Origin: Thiothrix sp.
Lineage (GTDB): Bacteria; Pseudomonadota; Gammaproteobacteria; Thiotrichales; Thiotrichaceae
DNA: 64,000 nt
Reading direction: 5' to 3'
Assembly (NCBI GenBank): GCA_020442915.1
Contig: JAGRJD010000014.1
Coordinates: 1-64,000, forward strand
Of the stretch, positions 48,040 to 56,132 are shown in pieces (position 1 is the stretch's first letter; each line of letters opens with the position of its first letter). The position numbers and the translations under genes were made by a program. The notes below the pieces were generated by a model, which worked only from the letters and a program-made list of their open reading frames with translations, was not told the origin of the DNA and did no database searches.

Positions 48040-49032
48040 ATGACTTCATTCAAAGCCTTTCGCATCCGGCAGCAGGACAAAAAAATCAGTGCCGGTTTTG
48101 CACAGATGACCCTTGACGAGCTGACGGCCGGCGAGGTGGTCATCAAAACCAGCTGGTCCAGCATCAACTACAAGGACGCCCTGGCCGCAACCGGTGCCGG
48201 CCGCATCCTGCGGCAGTACCCCCTCAACGGCGGCATCGACGTGGCCGGCAAGGTGGCAAGCTCCACCGACCCGCGCTTTCGTGAGGGTGATCCGGTGCTG
48301 GTCTGCGGTTGCGGGCTGTCGGAATACCGGGATGGCGGCTATGCCGAATATGTGCGCATCGGTGCAGACTGTGTGGTACTACTGCCATCCGGCATGACCG
48401 AACGGGAAGCCATGGCTATCGGCACTGCCGGTTTTACCGCGGCCCTGGCGGTGATGCGCATGGAGCAGCTGGGACAGCAGCCGGACAGGGGGCCGGTGAT
48501 TGTCACGGGCGCTACCGGCGGTGTCGGCAGTTTTGCCACCGACATGCTGGCTGCACGCGGCTATCAGGTCACGGCCCTGACCGGCAAAGCGGATCATCAC
48601 GCCTACCTGCAGGCGCTGGGTGCGAGTGAATTCCTGGACCGGCATACACTGGAGATGGGCACCAAACCCCTGGAATCCATGCTTTGGGGCGGTGCGGTGG
48701 ATAATGTCGGTGGTGACACCCTGGCCTGGCTCACCCGCACCACCAGACCCTTCGGCAATATTGCCAGCATCGGTCTGGCCGGTGGCTACCAGCTTGAAAC
48801 CACTGTCATGCCCTTCATCCTGCGCGGGGTCTCCCTGATCGGGATCAACTCCATCGAGATGCCGACCAGCATGCGCACCGAAGCCTGGCAACGGCTGGGC
48901 ACCGACCTCAAACCACCGCACTTGGAACATATCGTGACCCGTGAAGTGGCGTTTGATGAGCTGCCGGATGCTTTCGGGGGCTACCTGAAAAGCAGTGTGG
49001 TCGGGCGTACCGTGGTACGGATCGGGGCCTAG
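48040..49032 (+). CDS. YhdH/AcuI-family quinone-type oxidoreductase (acrylyl-CoA reductase)
   Basis: The 330-residue medium-chain reductase has SSINYKDALAATGAGRI, GIDVAGKV, and the NADPH site VTGATGGVGSFATDMLAARGYQV. SIGLAGGYQLETTVMPFILRGV is diagnostic of YhdH/AcuI, which reduces acrylyl-CoA; no zinc ligands are present. AAGGAACCGCC precedes the ATG. No other acu/dmd genes for DMSP use are seen nearby, so the metabolic setting is open. Confidence 0.9.
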   Translation: MTSFKAFRIRQQDKKISAGFAQMTLDELTAGEVVIKTSWSSINYKDALAATGAGRILRQYPLNGGIDVAGKVASSTDPRFREGDPVLVCGCGLSEYRDGGYAEYVRIGADCVVLLPSGMTEREAMAIGTAGFTAALAVMRMEQLGQQPDRGPVIVTGATGGVGSFATDMLAARGYQVTALTGKADHHAYLQALGASEFLDRHTLEMGTKPLESMLWGGAVDNVGGDTLAWLTRTTRPFGNIASIGLAGGYQLETTVMPFILRGVSLIGINSIEMPTSMRTEAWQRLGTDLKPPHLEHIVTREVAFDELPDAFGGYLKSSVVGRTVVRIGA

Positions 49033-49035
49033 CAG

Positions 49036-50106
49036 GTGCACAAACGCCCGACGGCTGTTGCCGGCCTGATACTGCTGGCCGGGCTGCTTCCCGCCGCCAT
49101 GGCCCAGGTGCTGTTTGATACGCCCCGGACCTTTCAGCTGACGCAAAGCTGTCCGGCCCATGTGTCCATCCGCACACAGCGCGGTGCTGAAACCCTGTCC
49201 CCCGGCCAGCCTTTCACCGCACTGGGGGAAAACCGGGCCCGGAATCCGACCCATGTGCTGCTGGCCCTGAACAGTGGTCGCAAGTGGGTGGCGCTCAACT
49301 GCGGGCATTATGGCAGCACACCGCCCGTGCCACTGCCAGCACCTGCCACCGCCTGCCTGCCCTTTTTCGACCGGGAAAACAATCCGGTCCGGGTCCGGGT
49401 TGGCGGTCCGGCAGACATCACACCGCCCCCACCGGCCCTTGATGCCTTCGGACAGGCGGTCACTGCGGTCTGCGGCCCACCGGGGCAGGTGGTCACTGCC
49501 GGTGCGTTTCAGGCCCTGATGCGGCGGCATCCGGCGGTGCTGACCCGCACCCGGCAGTTTACCGCCGGCAGGGTATTCGCCGGACGCCCGGCCCATACCG
49601 GCAACGATGGCTATCTGGCCGATCTGGCCGAAGCCTGGTTTGCCGTGCATGCCTTTGAACACATTTTCTGTGGTGAGCCGCAGGCCAATGGACCGATCGG
49701 CGGCCTGCACTACGCGGGGCGTTACCTGCAGCTGCAGCAGAACGGTCAGGCCTGCCGCATGGACAACCTGCGCCAGAACGAAGTTGTCCCCGGCGTGATC
49801 TATTCCATGGGTGTGGTGATGAAAACCCTGGACGGCCATCTGTCACGCTCATCCATCAAGGGTTACGGCCTGACCCTGAGTGCTGAAGACCTCCTGAAAG
49901 CCGCCACGGCTGCCTTTGCCGCCAATCCGGGTGCCAGCCGCCAGAAAAGCACCGCCTGCCTGCTGCCGGTGCAGGATGACGGGCACGCCTTTCAGGCGGT
50001 ATTCGTGCGCCGCCAGACCGGCATCCGCACGTTCTACCCGGACGCCACTCCCGATGCACGCACGCCGGCCTGCAGTCAGCCTGTCCGGCTGCCCCCCCTG
50101 CCCTGA
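49036..50106 (+). CDS. Exported EndoU-like ribonuclease domain protein
   Basis: The 356-residue protein has a GTG start three bases after the reductase stop and a signal peptide ending near PAAMA (23). An unidentified N-terminal region (24-140) is followed by a domain resembling eukaryotic XendoU: HAFEHIFCGEPQANGPIGGLHYAGRY matches the FEHVFVGE...GFHNWxxFY pattern, giving His209 and His225. SSIKGYGLTLSAED supplies Lys275, and FVRRQTGIRTFYPDA matches the terminal IGTAYP strand. His-His-Lys is the EndoU catalytic triad. Export suggests a secreted RNase or toxin; no immunity gene is recognised beside it. The assignment rests on motifs only. Confidence 0.68.
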   Translation: MHKRPTAVAGLILLAGLLPAAMAQVLFDTPRTFQLTQSCPAHVSIRTQRGAETLSPGQPFTALGENRARNPTHVLLALNSGRKWVALNCGHYGSTPPVPLPAPATACLPFFDRENNPVRVRVGGPADITPPPPALDAFGQAVTAVCGPPGQVVTAGAFQALMRRHPAVLTRTRQFTAGRVFAGRPAHTGNDGYLADLAEAWFAVHAFEHIFCGEPQANGPIGGLHYAGRYLQLQQNGQACRMDNLRQNEVVPGVIYSMGVVMKTLDGHLSRSSIKGYGLTLSAEDLLKAATAAFAANPGASRQKSTACLLPVQDDGHAFQAVFVRRQTGIRTFYPDATPDARTPACSQPVRLPPLP

Positions 50107-50109
50107 GGC

Positions 50110-50131
50110 CGGACAGGCTTCACCCTGTCCG
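50110..50131 (+). terminator. 8-bp stem hairpin after EndoU-like gene
   Basis: CGGACAGG and CCTGTCCG pair around CTTCAC, four bases after the stop codon. There is no T-run, so it may stabilise the 3' end rather than terminate alone. Confidence 0.45.
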
Positions 50132-50181
50132 TGCAGCTGTGCCACAATGGTGGTTTCTGACATGACCGCCGGAGTTGAACC

Positions 50182-50697
50182 GTGAATGCCGAATTCAAAT
50201 CCCTGAACATTGCTGTCCTGACCATTTCCGACAGCCGCACGGAAGCCGATGACACCTCCGGCAAGCTGCTGGCGGAGCGCCTGCAGGACACCGGCCACCG
50301 GCTGGCACGGAAACACCTGGTACGGGATGACCGTTATGCCATCCGTGCCGTCGTGTCGGACTGGATCGCCACCCCTGATATTGATGCCATCCTGGCCACC
50401 GGCGGTACCGGCATTACCGGGCGCGATGGCACCCCCGAAGCAGTCAAGCCCCTGCTGGACAAGGAAATCGAGGGTTTCGGTGAAATGTTCCGGATGCTGT
50501 CCTATCAGGAAATCGCCACCTCCACCCTGCAGTCCCGTGCCATTGCCGGGGTCGCCAACAGCACCTTCATCTTCTGCCTGCCGGGCTCCAGCGGTGCCTG
50601 CCGTCTGGCCTGGGACCAGCTGATTGTGGCCCAGCTCGACAATCGCACCCAGCCCTGTAACCTGGTGATGCTGATGCCACGCCTGAACGAGGTATAG
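50182..50697 (+). CDS. moaB: Molybdenum cofactor biosynthesis protein B
   Basis: The 171-residue MoaB/Mog-fold protein has [40 protein letters not shown] and [15 protein letters not shown], the molybdopterin-binding loops. Start is GTG 50182 with GGAG upstream. No other moa genes are in the window. It converges on marR. Confidence 0.93.
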   Translation: MNAEFKSLNIAVLTISDSRTEADDTSGKLLAERLQDTGHRLARKHLVRDDRYAIRAVVSDWIATPDIDAILATGGTGITGRDGTPEAVKPLLDKEIEGFGEMFRMLSYQEIATSTLQSRAIAGVANSTFIFCLPGSSGACRLAWDQLIVAQLDNRTQPCNLVMLMPRLNEV

Positions 50698-50726
50698 GGC
50701 AGCACCCTCCCCGCCTGGCCCGGCTT

Positions 50727-51227
50727 TCAGTCCGGGTCCCCGTCGGCATCAGCCGGAGACAACGGAAGAACCTGCAGCTGCAGGGGAGCACGGCTCAGTT
50801 CGTTGCCCGCCTCGGTGGCCTTCTGCAACAGCTGCAGAAACTGGTGCCGTTCGGCGCTGTCCAGCCCCCGGAGCACAATATCCTGCAGATGCCAGATTTC
50901 CGGGCGCAGCTGCTCCAGCAGCGCCTTTCCCCGTGGCGAGACATAAAGCTCCCGGGCCCGTCGATCGCGACTGCTGATGTTGCGGATCACCAGCCCCTTG
51001 CGCTCCAGACGCTCAATTGCCCCACCGATGGTCACCCGGTCGTAGGCAATGGTACCGGCCAGTGTCGCCTGATCCATGCCCGGCCTGTCCGCCAGTATGT
51101 CCAGGGCTGCAAACTGGATTGGCGTTAATTCCAGTCCCAGAGCCGCCATGTGCTCGGTAAAAACCGACACTGAAATCTGGTTCAGACGTCTGATCAGGTG
51201 CCCAGCCATTCCATAGATTTCCGGCAT
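50727..51227 (-). CDS. MarR-family transcriptional regulator
   Basis: The 166-residue winged-helix protein has ILADRPGMDQATLAGTIAYDRVTIGGAIERLERKGLV as the DNA-recognition region and RDRRARELYVSPRG as the wing. Helices at both ends would form the dimer. It is divergent from the TRAP transporter dctPQM, with 178 bases between the start codons, and probably regulates it in response to the transported acid or an aromatic ligand (inference). Confidence 0.92.
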   Translation of the reverse strand: MPEIYGMAGHLIRRLNQISVSVFTEHMAALGLELTPIQFAALDILADRPGMDQATLAGTIAYDRVTIGGAIERLERKGLVIRNISSRDRRARELYVSPRGKALLEQLRPEIWHLQDIVLRGLDSAERHQFLQLLQKATEAGNELSRAPLQLQVLPLSPADADGDPD

Positions 51228-51283
51228 ACGATTCTCTTGATGGTTTCAAGCCTTACCCGGAAGCATAGACAGGAAAAACCAGG

Positions 51284-51312
51284 TTGACAAGCATACTTAC
51301 CATCAGCACACT
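51284..51312 (+). promoter_or_regulatory. Candidate promoter of the TRAP operon with MarR-type palindrome
   Basis: A perfect -35 TTGACA (51284-51289) is followed after 17 bases by CACACT, a weak -10. The small palindrome AAGCATACTT lies in the spacer, where a MarR dimer could block RNA polymerase. Confidence 0.4.
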
Positions 51313-51361
51313 AGCAACCGGGAGAGGCAATGGCACCATCCGGACCATCGTTTCATTTACA

Positions 51362-51389
51362 CCCGCTCCGCAGCTGCGGGAGGGTTTTT
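51362..51389 (+). terminator. Hairpin with T-run in the dctP leader (possible attenuator)
   Basis: CCCGC and GCGGG (or the nested palindrome CCGCAGCTGCGG) form a GC-rich hairpin followed by AGGGTTTTT. It ends three bases before the Shine-Dalgarno of dctP, so it could end transcripts arriving from upstream or limit readthrough into the TRAP genes. Confidence 0.5.
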
Positions 51390-51405
51390 AGTGGAGGAAA
51401 AACCG

Positions 51406-52518
51406 ATGAAAATGAATCGCAGATACTTTCTGAACCTGAATCTTGGCCTCGCGGCGGCGCTCGTATCACTGGCTCTGGGGACAGCACCGGCCCTGGCCGC
51501 TGATGTCACCCTGAAACTGCATCAGTTTCTGCCCGCACAGGCCAATGTTCCCAAGTACGTGCTTGATGTCTGGGCCAAAAAGGTGGAGGAAGACTCCAGC
51601 GGTCGCATCAAGGTCACGCATTTCCCGTCCATGCAGCTGGGTGGCAAACCACCGGAGCTGGTGGATCAGGTCATCGATGGTGTGGCCGATGTGATCTGGA
51701 CCGTTGCCGGCTATACCCCCGGTCGCTTCCCGCGCACGGAAGTGTTTGAACTGCCGTTCATGATGACCAATGCCGAAGCCACCTCCCGTGCCTACTGGCG
51801 GCTGGCGGAAGAAACCATGATGGATCAGGACTTCAAGGACTTCAAGGTACTGGGGGTCTGGGTGCATGGCCCCGGCCTGATCCACTCCAGAAATCCGATC
51901 CGCAAGGTAGCCGACCTGAGCGGTGTCAAGCTGCGCGCCCCGACCCGCACCACCACCTCGCTGTTCACCGAGCTGGGGGCCACTCCGATCGGTATGCCGG
52001 TACCGGCTGTGCCTGAAGCCCTCTCCAAGGGCGTCATTGATGCTGCCGTGATTCCCTGGGAAGTCACTGCCGCCCTCAAGGTATCCGAACTGGTCAGCAA
52101 CCATACGGAATTTCCGGACAATGCGCTTTATACCACGGCGTTCATCTTCGCCATGAACAAGGGCACGTATGACCGGCTGCCGGATGACCTCAAAAAAGTC
52201 ATTGATGACAATTCCGGAGTGGCATTTTCCGCCTTTGCCGGCAAAACCCAGGCGGCCTACGATGCCCCTTCGCGCGAGATTGCCGTCAAGCGCGGCAACA
52301 ACATCATTGAACTGAGCCCTGAAGAGGTGCAGGAGTGGAAGGATGCCAGCCAGAAAACCATTGATGACTGGGTCAAGGAAATGGATGGCAAGGGGCTTGA
52401 TGGCAGCGGCCTGTTGCAGCATGCCCGTGACCTGATCGCAGAAGAAACCCAGGCACAAACCACTGAGGAACAGGCCGGGGAAGAACCCAAGGAAGAAATC
52501 AAGGCCAAAACCGAATAA
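51406..52518 (+). CDS. dctP: TRAP transporter periplasmic binding protein DctP
   Basis: The 370-residue protein has a signal peptide ending APALA|ADV. LKLHQFLPAQANVPKY, PSMQLGGKPPELVDQV and LRAPTRTTTSLFTELGATPIGMPVPAVPEAL are standard DctP segments with the Arg that binds a carboxylate. The ligand is probably a C4-dicarboxylate or other organic acid. The C-terminus has an unusual acidic Glu/Lys/Gln-rich tail of about 30 residues. The start ATG 51406 follows GGAGG; the GTG at 51391 is less likely. Confidence 0.93.
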   Translation: MKMNRRYFLNLNLGLAAALVSLALGTAPALAADVTLKLHQFLPAQANVPKYVLDVWAKKVEEDSSGRIKVTHFPSMQLGGKPPELVDQVIDGVADVIWTVAGYTPGRFPRTEVFELPFMMTNAEATSRAYWRLAEETMMDQDFKDFKVLGVWVHGPGLIHSRNPIRKVADLSGVKLRAPTRTTTSLFTELGATPIGMPVPAVPEALSKGVIDAAVIPWEVTAALKVSELVSNHTEFPDNALYTTAFIFAMNKGTYDRLPDDLKKVIDDNSGVAFSAFAGKTQAAYDAPSREIAVKRGNNIIELSPEEVQEWKDASQKTIDDWVKEMDGKGLDGSGLLQHARDLIAEETQAQTTEEQAGEEPKEEIKAKTE

Positions 52519-52597
52519 GCCATTGTCGTGCCGGCGCGCCGGTCCCGTGCGGGCCCGCATGCCGGCGGCGATACCCAAAGAGGAGGGAGACGAACGG

Positions 52598-53182
52598 ATG
52601 TATCCGATCATGGAACGGGTGGCCCGCATCATGGCCATCCTCGGAGGGCTGGTACTGACAGCCCTGATCATCATGACCTGCGTGAGTGTACTGGGACGTG
52701 GCCTCAATACCCTGGGGCATTCCGCTTTCCTGACCGGGCTGGCACCGGGGCTGGCTGGCTGGTTGGTACAGGCCGGTGTCGGGCCGGTTCAGGGTGATTT
52801 CGAGCTGGTTGAGGCCGGTATCGCATTTTGCGTGTTCGCCTTTCTGCCCCTGTGCCAGCTGCATCGGGGGCATGCCACCGTCGACATCTTCACCAATGCC
52901 CTGCCCCGCCCGGTCAATGCCTTCATCATCGCCTTCTGGGAAATCCTGCTCACCCTCGCGATCCTGCTGATCAGCTGGCGCCTGTTTGTCGGCATGCTGG
53001 ACAAACACAACTACGCCGAAACCACCTTCATCCTGCAATTCCCGGTCTGGTGGGCCTATGCTGCCAGCTTCATGGCGGCGCTGGTGGCCTCCATTGTGGC
53101 CCTCTACTGTGCTTTCGCCCATATTCAGGCCCTGCGGCAGGGCAAATCCCTCGAGCCGTCCGGGCAAGGAGCAATCCATTGA
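52598..53182 (+). CDS. dctQ: TRAP transporter small permease DctQ
   Basis: The 194-residue protein has four predicted transmembrane helices and the DctQ pattern CQLHRGHATVDIFTNALPRP after helix 2. It carries a periplasmic loop between helix 1 and 2 longer than usual (NTLGHSAFLTGLAPGLAGWL). GAGGAGGGAG lies upstream of ATG 52598. It is 79 bases after dctP and overlaps the TTG start of dctM. Confidence 0.92.
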   Translation: MYPIMERVARIMAILGGLVLTALIIMTCVSVLGRGLNTLGHSAFLTGLAPGLAGWLVQAGVGPVQGDFELVEAGIAFCVFAFLPLCQLHRGHATVDIFTNALPRPVNAFIIAFWEILLTLAILLISWRLFVGMLDKHNYAETTFILQFPVWWAYAASFMAALVASIVALYCAFAHIQALRQGKSLEPSGQGAIH

Positions 53183-54495
53183 GCATGCTTGAAATGGGGT
53201 ACTGGTCCTTTCCGGTACTGCTGATACTGATTCTGCTACGCGCCCCGATCGGCCTGGCCATGCTCATCTGCGGCATCGGCGGCCTGTATTTCGCCACCGA
53301 CAGCAGCGCCATGTTCATGGCCAAACTCAAGTCGGAAAGCTACTCCACGTTTTCCAGCTACTCACTGTCCATCATCCCCATGTTCCTGCTCATGGGCCAG
53401 TTTGCCACGCTTTCGGGCATGTCCACGGCCCTGTTCAAGGCCGCAGAAAGCTGGCTCGGACACAAGCGCGGGGGCGTGGCCATGTCGGCGATCGGGGCCT
53501 GTGCCGGCTTCGGTGCCATCTGCGGCTCATCGCTGGCCACCGCTGCCACCATGGGCCAGGTGGCCCTGCCGGAACTGCGTCGTTATGGCTATGCCGGCGG
53601 CTTTTCCACCGCCACGCTGGCAGCAGGCGGCACGCTGGGCATCCTGATCCCGCCATCGGTGATTCTGGTGATTTATGCGGTCCTGACGGAACAGAACATT
53701 GCCAAACTGTTTCTGGCCGCCTTCATTCCCGGCCTGCTGGCCGCTCTGGGCTACATGCTGACCATTTCGCTGTATGTGCGCCTGTACCCGGATGCTGCCG
53801 GTACGCGCGAACGCCTGCCCTATCAGGCACGTTTCAAGGCCCTGTTCAATGTCTGGCCGGTATTGCTGGTATTCCTGCTGGTCGTGGGCGGCATCTACCT
53901 GGGCTGGTTCACGCCGACAGAAGGGGCCGCCGTGGGAGCTGCCGGAACCGGCGTCATCGCCCTGCTGTCAGGCAACCTGAACCGCCGGGTGTTCATGGAC
54001 AGCATTTACAGCACCGCCAAAAGCACCGCCATGATTTTCTTCATCGTACTCGGTGCCGGCTTCTACAACGGCTTTCTGGCCCTGACCCAGGTGCCGCAGG
54101 AGCTGTCGGCCTGGGTCGTGGGACAGGGCTACAGCCCCTGGGGGGTCCTGATCATGATTCTGGTGTTCTACCTGATCTTCGGCTGCCTGATGGACTCGCT
54201 GAGCATGATCCTGCTGACCATTCCGATCTTTTTTCCGGTCATCAGCGGGCTGGACTTCGGTATGGGGCCGGAACACCTGGCCATCTGGTTCGGCATTCTG
54301 GTACTGATTGTGGTCGAGGTCGGGCTGATAACCCCGCCGGTGGGCATGAACCTGTTCGTCATCAACAGCATGGATCAGGGTACCCCCATGCTGGAAACCT
54401 ACAAAAGCGTACTGTTCTTTGTCGGATCAGACCTGGTGCGCGTTGCCATTCTGGTGCTGTTTCCGGCCATCACCCTGTTCCTGCTGCCGGGCTGA
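53179..54495 (+). CDS. dctM: TRAP transporter large permease DctM
   Basis: The 438-residue polytopic protein has GAICGSSLATAATMGQVALPELRRYGY, GTLGILIPPSVILVIYAVLTEQ and LITPPVGMNLFVINS, hallmarks of DctM. TTG 53179 lies seven bases after GGAG and overlaps the dctQ stop (TTGA); ATG 53185 is the alternative. It completes dctPQM and is followed by a strong terminator. Confidence 0.94.
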   Translation: MSMLEMGYWSFPVLLILILLRAPIGLAMLICGIGGLYFATDSSAMFMAKLKSESYSTFSSYSLSIIPMFLLMGQFATLSGMSTALFKAAESWLGHKRGGVAMSAIGACAGFGAICGSSLATAATMGQVALPELRRYGYAGGFSTATLAAGGTLGILIPPSVILVIYAVLTEQNIAKLFLAAFIPGLLAALGYMLTISLYVRLYPDAAGTRERLPYQARFKALFNVWPVLLVFLLVVGGIYLGWFTPTEGAAVGAAGTGVIALLSGNLNRRVFMDSIYSTAKSTAMIFFIVLGAGFYNGFLALTQVPQELSAWVVGQGYSPWGVLIMILVFYLIFGCLMDSLSMILLTIPIFFPVISGLDFGMGPEHLAIWFGILVLIVVEVGLITPPVGMNLFVINSMDQGTPMLETYKSVLFFVGSDLVRVAILVLFPAITLFLLPG

Positions 54496-54510
54496 AGCAG
54501 CCCCCCAAAA

Positions 54511-54544
54511 CCCGCCGGCAGGGAATCACCTCCCTGCCGGCGGG
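54511..54544. terminator. Strong bidirectional terminator
   Basis: CCCGCCGGCAGGGA and TCCCTGCCGGCGGG form a perfect 14-bp stem around ATCACC. On the minus strand it is followed by TTTT, so it ends the small membrane-protein gene and probably the TRAP operon from the other side. Confidence 0.85.
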
Positions 54545-54574
54545 CCTGCTCTCCCTCTCAAGCCTGACACGGTT

Positions 54575-54808
54575 TCACCTGCCGGGCAGAAATATCAGGG
54601 CCAGAATGAAAGTCACGATAAAAACAACCACCAGCAAGGCCGTAAACGCAAGGCCATCCTCCAGGGTGGTGGAGCAGATTTCAGCAACCTCTGCCGCCGG
54701 GTAGCGCTTTTCACCATCCCAGCAGAACATGATCACAAAACCCGCCGTATTTTCAACCTTGTCGGCACGAAATGTGCGTCCATCCTTCATAATGACCCGA
54801 TAAGACAT
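54575..54808 (-). CDS. Small single-helix membrane protein
   Basis: This 77-residue protein has a short beta-rich head (MSYRVIMKDGRTFRADKVEN) and a C-terminal transmembrane helix (LAFTALLVVVFIVTFILALIFL). AAGGGGAAGGGG precedes ATG 54808; the longer frame to 54919 is rejected. No family is recognised. It sits alone between two convergently placed operons. Confidence 0.68.
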   Translation of the reverse strand: MSYRVIMKDGRTFRADKVENTAGFVIMFCWDGEKRYPAAEVAEICSTTLEDGLAFTALLVVVFIVTFILALIFLPGR

Positions 54809-55000
54809 CCCCTTCCCCTTTGTTGTGTCCTCACTGATGCAAGGCTGTTTTTGTCTGTCTATACTGGACTGCAGAAAATCCGGACAGTTCCTCAAACACC
54901 AGCAGGAGGGGTTGGCCATTCAATCAAAGCAGGCTCCGCTGCCGGGGAGCACGGTCATCTTTATTTTCACCCTTGTTCACCCTGTTTTTTCGCCTGCGGT

Positions 55001-55618
55001 TCAGGCAGCAACCTGACCAAGCTCCCGACGCGCATGGTCCCACAGCTGCCAGGCCCCGCTCAGGGCCAGCAGCGCCATGACGCCGGCCACGACCAGGTCC
55101 GGCAGGCTGGAAGCGGTACCAAAGACCCCCACGGCTGCCAGCAGCACTGCAATATTGCCCAGTGCATCATTACGCGAGCAGATCCACACACTACGCCGGT
55201 TGCTGTCCCCGTCACGCCAGGCATACAGCATGGCAGCCACGGTCACATTGGCTGCCAGTGCCAGCAGCGCGATGCTGCCCATGGTGACGGCATCCGGCAG
55301 CTGGTCCGTCCACACCCCCCAGGCAGTACGCCCCAGTATCCACAGCCCGAAAGCCGCCATGGTCGCCGCTTTCAGCAAGGTAGCTCTGGCACGTACCGCC
55401 AGCCCCATACCCAGCACCCACAGGCTGATGCCATAATTGGCGGCATCACCGAAAAAATCGAGGGCATCCGCCAGCAATGCAGCGGACCCGGCCCGGATGC
55501 CGAACAGCATTTCCACGCCGAACATGGCGGCATTGATAAGCAGGGCCAGCCAGAGGATCACCCGATAACGTCCATGCGGGACCTGCGTTTCTGTACCACA
55601 ACCACATTGTGAGCTCAT
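55001..55618 (-). CDS. Short CDF-like cation transporter
   Basis: The 205-residue membrane protein has about six helices. ALLADALDFFGDAANYG supplies Asp51, Asp54 and Asp58 as the helix-2 metal site, and CSRNDALGNIAVLLA the helix-5 site of cation diffusion facilitators. The cytoplasmic C-terminal domain of typical CDFs (about 300 residues) is absent. The N-terminus CGCGTET could bind metal. Divergent from the MerR regulator and with a MerR-type promoter, it probably exports Zn, Cd, Co or Pb. Confidence 0.85.
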   Translation of the reverse strand: MSSQCGCGTETQVPHGRYRVILWLALLINAAMFGVEMLFGIRAGSAALLADALDFFGDAANYGISLWVLGMGLAVRARATLLKAATMAAFGLWILGRTAWGVWTDQLPDAVTMGSIALLALAANVTVAAMLYAWRDGDSNRRSVWICSRNDALGNIAVLLAAVGVFGTASSLPDLVVAGVMALLALSGAWQLWDHARRELGQVAA

Positions 55619-55648
55619 GTCCTGTTCTCCGATCTGTCATTCCGGGTT

Positions 55649-55679
55649 ATGCTAAACCCTGTAGTCGCTACAAGGTCAA
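55649..55679 (-). promoter_or_regulatory. MerR-type promoter/operator of the cation transporter
   Basis: On the minus strand: -35 TTGACC (55679-55674), a 19-bp spacer, and -10 TAGCAT (55654-55649). The spacer holds the dyad ACCTTGTAG-CGA-CTACAGGGT with one mismatch. The overlong 19-bp spacer and centred dyad are the signature of promoters that MerR-family activators untwist on metal binding. Confidence 0.88.
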
Positions 55680-55682
55680 GCC

Positions 55683-56120
55683 ATGCCAGCCACACTGACA
55701 ATCGGAAAACTGGGCCAGGCCTCCGGGGTGAGTGCCGAAACCATCCGCTACTATGAACGCAGCGGCCTGCTGCCAGCCCCGGCCCGTTCCGCCAGTGGGT
55801 ACCGCCACTACACCATGGATGACATCAGGCGCCTGCGCTTTATCCGTCGCGGGCGGGAACTGGGTTTCAGCCTGGACGAAATCCGCTCCCTGCTGCAACT
55901 GGCGGATCAGCCGCAACAGCCCTGTGATGCCGCTGACCAGCTGGTACAGCAGCATATCACCGCAGTGGAAACACGCATCCGGGACCTGCAGGCCATCCAC
56001 AAGGCACTGGTACAACTGGTCGGGTGCAACAGCCCGACTGCAGCGCATTGCCTGCTGCTGGAAGCCTTGGAGGAGCGGGCCTGCTGTTCCGCAGCGGAAA
56101 ACGCGGGCCGGTCAGACTGA
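55683..56120 (+). CDS. MerR-family metal-responsive regulator (ZntR/CadR/PbrR type)
   Basis: The 145-residue protein has an N-terminal winged helix (TIGKLGQASGVSAETIRYYE), the dimerisation helix, and metal-site cysteines Cys81, Cys115 and Cys123 (with His122 and a CC pair at 134-135). Cys rather than Ser at the first position points to divalent ions, as in ZntR, CadR and PbrR, not copper. It is divergent from the CDF-like transporter, whose operator lies four bases from this start codon, so it very probably controls that gene and itself. Confidence 0.93.
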   Translation: MPATLTIGKLGQASGVSAETIRYYERSGLLPAPARSASGYRHYTMDDIRRLRFIRRGRELGFSLDEIRSLLQLADQPQQPCDAADQLVQQHITAVETRIRDLQAIHKALVQLVGCNSPTAAHCLLLEALEERACCSAAENAGRSD

Positions 56121-56132
56121 ACCCCGGCAACC

